The notes under the pieces: model-generated
Told to the model about the DNA's origin: nothing
Databases searched by the model: none
Seen by the model: the letters and a program-made list of their open reading frames with translations, nothing else
In this document: piece by piece, positions 61,381-64,000 of the stretch
Layout of the letters: each line of letters begins with the position of its first letter
Position numbering within the stretch: position 1 is the stretch's first letter
Translations under genes and position numbers: made by a program
Assembly: GCA_947495125.1 (NCBI GenBank)
Contig: CANLXL010000008.1
Location: 151,997-215,996 of the forward strand
From: an uncultured Flaviramulus sp.
Lineage (GTDB): Bacteria; Bacteroidota; Bacteroidia; Flavobacteriales; Flavobacteriaceae
Direction of reading: 5' to 3'
Length of the DNA stretch: 64,000 nucleotides

Positions 61381-61845
61381 TCAGCTATTGTTATGTTCTT
61401 TTTTTTCTTTTATTAATTTGGTCAATTCTTTAATTCTCTTTGGGTCAAGTTCATCCCAATGAGGAGGTTTAAATGATTGTGACCAAAACTTTTTCAATGC
61501 TCTGTACAAGGGCAGAATTATTTCCTCAAAAGTTCCTGAAATTTCTTTTGTCATTTTAGTTGGACTGTCAAATTTGTCTGACTCCAAAATTGTAGCCTTA
61601 TATGCGTTCTCTGTTTTTCTCAACTGCAAATAGTAGCAATATGGTTCCAAATGCCAGATAATTCGGCTTGGTTCTTTAATCCCCTTATTGATTTCAATTA
61701 ACGCATCACATAGTTGAACCATTGGGTCAAGCGGAACATCTGAAATATCTAAGTCTATTTTAAAGTCATTGCATCTAAAATTAGTCAGTAACCAACCGTG
61801 TTCAGGTCTCCCAAATTCGATTTGTATTTTGCTTCGTTGGATCAT
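61381..61845 (-). CDS. Hypothetical protein
   Basis: Protein of 154 residues, no signal peptide, unrecognised. Contains Gly-Arg-Pro-Glu-His-Gly-Trp-Leu near residue 12 and Trp-His-Leu-Glu-Pro-Tyr-Cys-Tyr-Tyr near the middle, ending in a Lys-rich tail. It pairs with the downstream gene. Such two-gene units of unknown proteins are frequent in accessory regions and may be immunity pairs, but nothing here proves it. Confidence 0.6.
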   Translation of the reverse strand: MIQRSKIQIEFGRPEHGWLLTNFRCNDFKIDLDISDVPLDPMVQLCDALIEINKGIKEPSRIIWHLEPYCYYLQLRKTENAYKATILESDKFDSPTKMTKEISGTFEEIILPLYRALKKFWSQSFKPPHWDELDPKRIKELTKLIKEKKEHNNS

Positions 61846-61889
61846 TAATTAATTGAATATAACCTTTGGCATAAGATTAGTTGTGTACC

Positions 61890-61927
61890 CAAGCGCCTAA
61901 CTTATCATTGTTTTAATTATGGTGTTA
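61890..61927. repeat. Short attC-like pair GCCTAAC / GTTAGGC
   Basis: GCCTAAC and its exact complement GTTAGGC stand about 22 bases apart, matching the RYYYAAC/GTTRRRY consensus boxes of integron attC sites. The centre is shorter than in normal sites, so this may be a decayed one or a plain hairpin. Confidence 0.4.
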
Positions 61928-61938
61928 GGCAATGGATT

Positions 61939-62562
61939 TTACTTTTTCCGTACCCTCAATTTTTCAACCTCTTCCAATGAAAGTCCGGTGGCTTCAGAAA
62001 TTGTTTGTGAGTCAATCCCTTTTCTTTTTAATTCCTTTGCAATCTCAACCGTTTTCTTTTTCTCAGCAATTTCAGTAGCCTCTTTCTTAATTCGCTTTTC
62101 CAGGACATAAGAAGGTACATATTTTGTACTTTTTTTCAATTTAGCCAAAAGACCGGTGTCTGAAAAGCTTAAATAACTTTTCGTTGAAATAATTAAATGA
62201 TCAATCACTTTGGTATTCACAATGATGCCGACTTGAATTAATCTATCGGTGATGTCTTTGTCGGCGTCTGAAGGTTTTAATTCGCCACTAGGATGGTTAT
62301 GGCATAAAATGACTTTTACGGCTCGTTTTTGTAAGGCAAAACTAAAGACCTCCATAGGATCTACAAATGTTTTGTTTACAGTGCCTAAACTTACCAGTTC
62401 TATAAAAAGAATGCGGTTATTATTTTCTAAACCTATAACCCAAAAATGTTCCCTGTTTTGATCAATTTTGTTTTCACGAAGCAGCACCTTTTGCATAATT
62501 CCGTAAATATCATCGGAATTCAGGATTTTAATTTTTTCTTCTTCTGTCAATTTTATATCCAT
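61939..62562 (-). CDS. RadC-like JAB domain protein
   Basis: Residues about 15-130 form a JAB/JAMM domain with the metal motif His-Asn-His-Pro-Ser-Gly, seven residues, then Asp (Gly-Glu-Leu-Lys-Pro-Ser-Asp-Ala-Asp), as in RadC. RadC members often ride on mobile and defence islands; a direct repair role is doubtful. The N-terminal helix-hairpin-helix of chromosomal RadC is missing and the C-terminal part (about 150-207) is a charged helical tail with an unusual Leu-Ser-Leu-Glu-Glu-Val. Its presence supports an accessory origin for this end of the window. Confidence 0.85.
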   Translation of the reverse strand: MDIKLTEEEKIKILNSDDIYGIMQKVLLRENKIDQNREHFWVIGLENNNRILFIELVSLGTVNKTFVDPMEVFSFALQKRAVKVILCHNHPSGELKPSDADKDITDRLIQVGIIVNTKVIDHLIISTKSYLSFSDTGLLAKLKKSTKYVPSYVLEKRIKKEATEIAEKKKTVEIAKELKRKGIDSQTISEATGLSLEEVEKLRVRKK

Positions 62563-62652
62563 AGGATAAATGTAAGGCTTTTTTTAAAATTTGGAGAGGT
62601 GGGTTTTTTGGGTTGAGGTTGAAGATTATGTGTTGTTATAGGGTCATACTTT

Positions 62653-63186
62653 TTACCAGCTTACCCTAGTTATAATTACTGATTTATTATCGTCCAAAAA
62701 CCCAACCGAATAATGTCTCCCGTTTTTCCTTTGTCGTACATACTGTTTGTAGTATTTTTTCTGACCAATTTTCTTTTCAATATAGTCCAGTTCCTTCGAG
62801 CTCATTTTGTTCTCCCTTTCTTCAAATCCACTTTTTTTAAGTTGGTTTTCTAGATTTTTTAGATCAGTTAGGTCAAATTCTACTAAAAATGACGACGTAT
62901 AATCCCCGAAATGGTCTGGGAAAGAGGCAGTTTTATATAGAATGACTCCGCTTTCTGGGAATTCAATCTTGGTAACTTCTTTAAAGTCTGTTTTATAAAA
63001 CTCAACAGATGGGCAAATTGCATCATAAACAAAGTATCCAACGGTCAGAACTGGAATTAACGCAAGTAATTGTAATCTTTTGTCAAATCCTTTCTTTTTA
63101 ATCCATCTATAAATCAGATATGAAATTCCAAAAGGTATTCCAATTGCCAAAATGATAGCTATTAAAAATAAAATCAGTATTCCCAT
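62653..63186 (-). CDS. Hypothetical membrane protein
   Basis: 177 residues with two N-terminal spans (about 3-27 and 40-57) and a cytoplasmic or periplasmic tail of mixed charge. No family is recognised. It is isolated by 90 and 168 base spacers. The right spacer carries CTACCGCGC with TTTCGCGTGG, a partial palindrome that returns near 63870 next to the CPBP fragment. Confidence 0.6.
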   Translation of the reverse strand: MGILILFLIAIILAIGIPFGISYLIYRWIKKKGFDKRLQLLALIPVLTVGYFVYDAICPSVEFYKTDFKEVTKIEFPESGVILYKTASFPDHFGDYTSSFLVEFDLTDLKNLENQLKKSGFEERENKMSSKELDYIEKKIGQKKYYKQYVRQRKNGRHYSVGFLDDNKSVIITRVSW

Positions 63187-63354
63187 TCAATTTTCCTATC
63201 TACCGCGCAAATCCTTTCGCGTGGTTTAAACAATTAATTATAACAATAAAACACGAAATCTACTTAAATTTCTTAGAATAGCCGTTGCCTATAAGTTTTT
63301 TATTTTTGAATGCGGTACAATCGTGCAGCAGCAAGGTTGGCATATGGTTGGTTT

Positions 63355-63883
63355 TTAAGGGTAGTACAATTGATAAGTCGATAAAATGGCTGTCATATTG
63401 TAAATTCCGTGAGCTACCATAGGCGCGGTCAGTCTTTTGGTGAAGATAAAAAGGAGCGTGTAAGCTATGGTTGGAACTAAAATATCAAACCAACCTAAAG
63501 CGTCGGTAGGTAGATGTCCAATGACAAAAAATAAAATTGATAGCATTGCTGAAACCCAAAGTCCGATATTCTGGTTTTTAAAAACACTTTTAAGTACATT
63601 TATAAAATAACCCCGATTGTATATTTCTTCTGTAATTCCACCACCAATCACTCCTAGAGCTATTAAGGACAAAAGACCAATAGTCGTCCCATCTATCATA
63701 AAAATCACTTGAGATATATCCGCTCGTTTTGCTCCGCCAGTACTCGGAATTATCCAAAAAAATTGACAGCCTGTCCAACAAAGTCCAACAAGCAAGCCTA
63801 ACAGAGCATCAGTTTTCCATTTTTTATTTATCCAACCGATATCGCTAAAATCCCAAGCTACCGCGCGAACAATGTCATTAAGT
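63355..63883 (-). pseudogene. CPBP family intramembrane protease, apparently 5'-truncated
   Basis: The readable part contains Glu-Glu-Ile-Tyr-Asn-Arg-Gly (the Glu-Glu-x3-Arg motif), a later His in Phe-Phe-Val-Ile-Gly-His and a third motif with Ala-His-Gly-Ile-Tyr-Asn, as in CPBP (CaaX protease-like) proteins. The only standard start is TTG at 63795, yet the frame is open further upstream to a stop near 63888 and encodes Asp-Phe-Ser-Asp-Ile-Gly-Trp, which belongs to the family. The normal N-terminal 70 or more residues are absent. Recombination at the GC-rich CTACCGCGC motif may have removed them. Confidence 0.6.
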
Positions 63884-63898
63884 TAAGGCTTTATTTAC

Positions 63899-63962
63899 TT
63901 GATTATTAGTGTTTTATGTTTGTTTTTTTGAAATTAAATTCGTATATTATACTAATAATCAA
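63899..63962. repeat. 12-base inverted repeat near the right edge
   Basis: TTGATTATTAGT (63899-63910) and ACTAATAATCAA (63951-63962) are exact complements 40 bases apart. The spacer is AT-rich. No gene is visible from 63889 to the end. Confidence 0.6.
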
Positions 63963-64000
63963 ACATTTAATATCTTGAAAAAAAACTGCTGTTTTTATTT

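Noticed and set aside
1..64000. tRNA or rRNA genes
   Set aside because: No cloverleaf with a T-loop consensus and no rRNA segment was recognised on reading either strand.

Overview
The window is chromosomal DNA of a low-GC member of the Bacteroidetes, most likely a marine Flavobacteriaceae. The evidence is a SusC/SusD pair with a FecR/ECF-sigma switch, GLPGLI-family proteins, a SAM-II riboswitch on metK, a class II ketol-acid reductoisomerase, weak Shine-Dalgarno signals and many lipoprotein signals. No rRNA, tRNA, CRISPR array or transposase gene was seen.

Layout. 1-2171: secreted S9 peptidase cut by the left edge. 2327-10471: tight antisense operon in which three unrelated enzyme scaffolds each carry a Rieske [2Fe-2S] domain of the same spacing (an FMN/Fe-S glutamate-synthase-like protein, a ThDP enzyme and a haem-type membrane protein). 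A CPA1 antiporter, three small membrane proteins and a Crp-type regulator accompany them; the regulator is preceded by an inverted-repeat operator candidate. This is one of the two strongest candidates for an undescribed system. 10758-14388: deoxynucleoside kinase, an envelope protein and a two-component pair. 14603-20081: three tandem GLPGLI proteins and an outer-membrane TonB-type protein.

20297-30200: an array of about nine antisense gene cassettes with one or two genes each. In eight of nine, the two ends are reverse complements of 8-12 bases particular to that cassette. Spacers fold as long imperfect hairpins or hold near-identical repeats of about 360 bp, which resembles integron attC logic, yet no integrase is in the window. 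Cargo includes a TIR-membrane-nuclease fusion (candidate defence effector), a leucine-rich-repeat protein, a WG-repeat lipoprotein and several unknown proteins.

30281-34520: unknown proteins, a large lipoprotein and metK with a SAM-II riboswitch. 34735-42065: branched-chain amino acid operon ilvD-ilvB-ilvN-ilvC-ilvA, with an Ile/Val-rich leader peptide, an antiterminator candidate and a terminator in front. 42195-49470: susD, susC, fecR and a divergent ECF sigma factor. 49602-60845: an envelope locus for oxidative saccharide use: two haem-c dehydrogenase-like proteins, GH20 hexosaminidase, Gfo/Idh/MocA oxidoreductase, two DUF1080 (3-keto-disaccharide hydrolase) proteins and an azurin-type cupredoxin. 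60926-64000: accessory genes (a RadC-like JAB protein, unknown proteins and an apparently 5'-truncated CPBP membrane protease).
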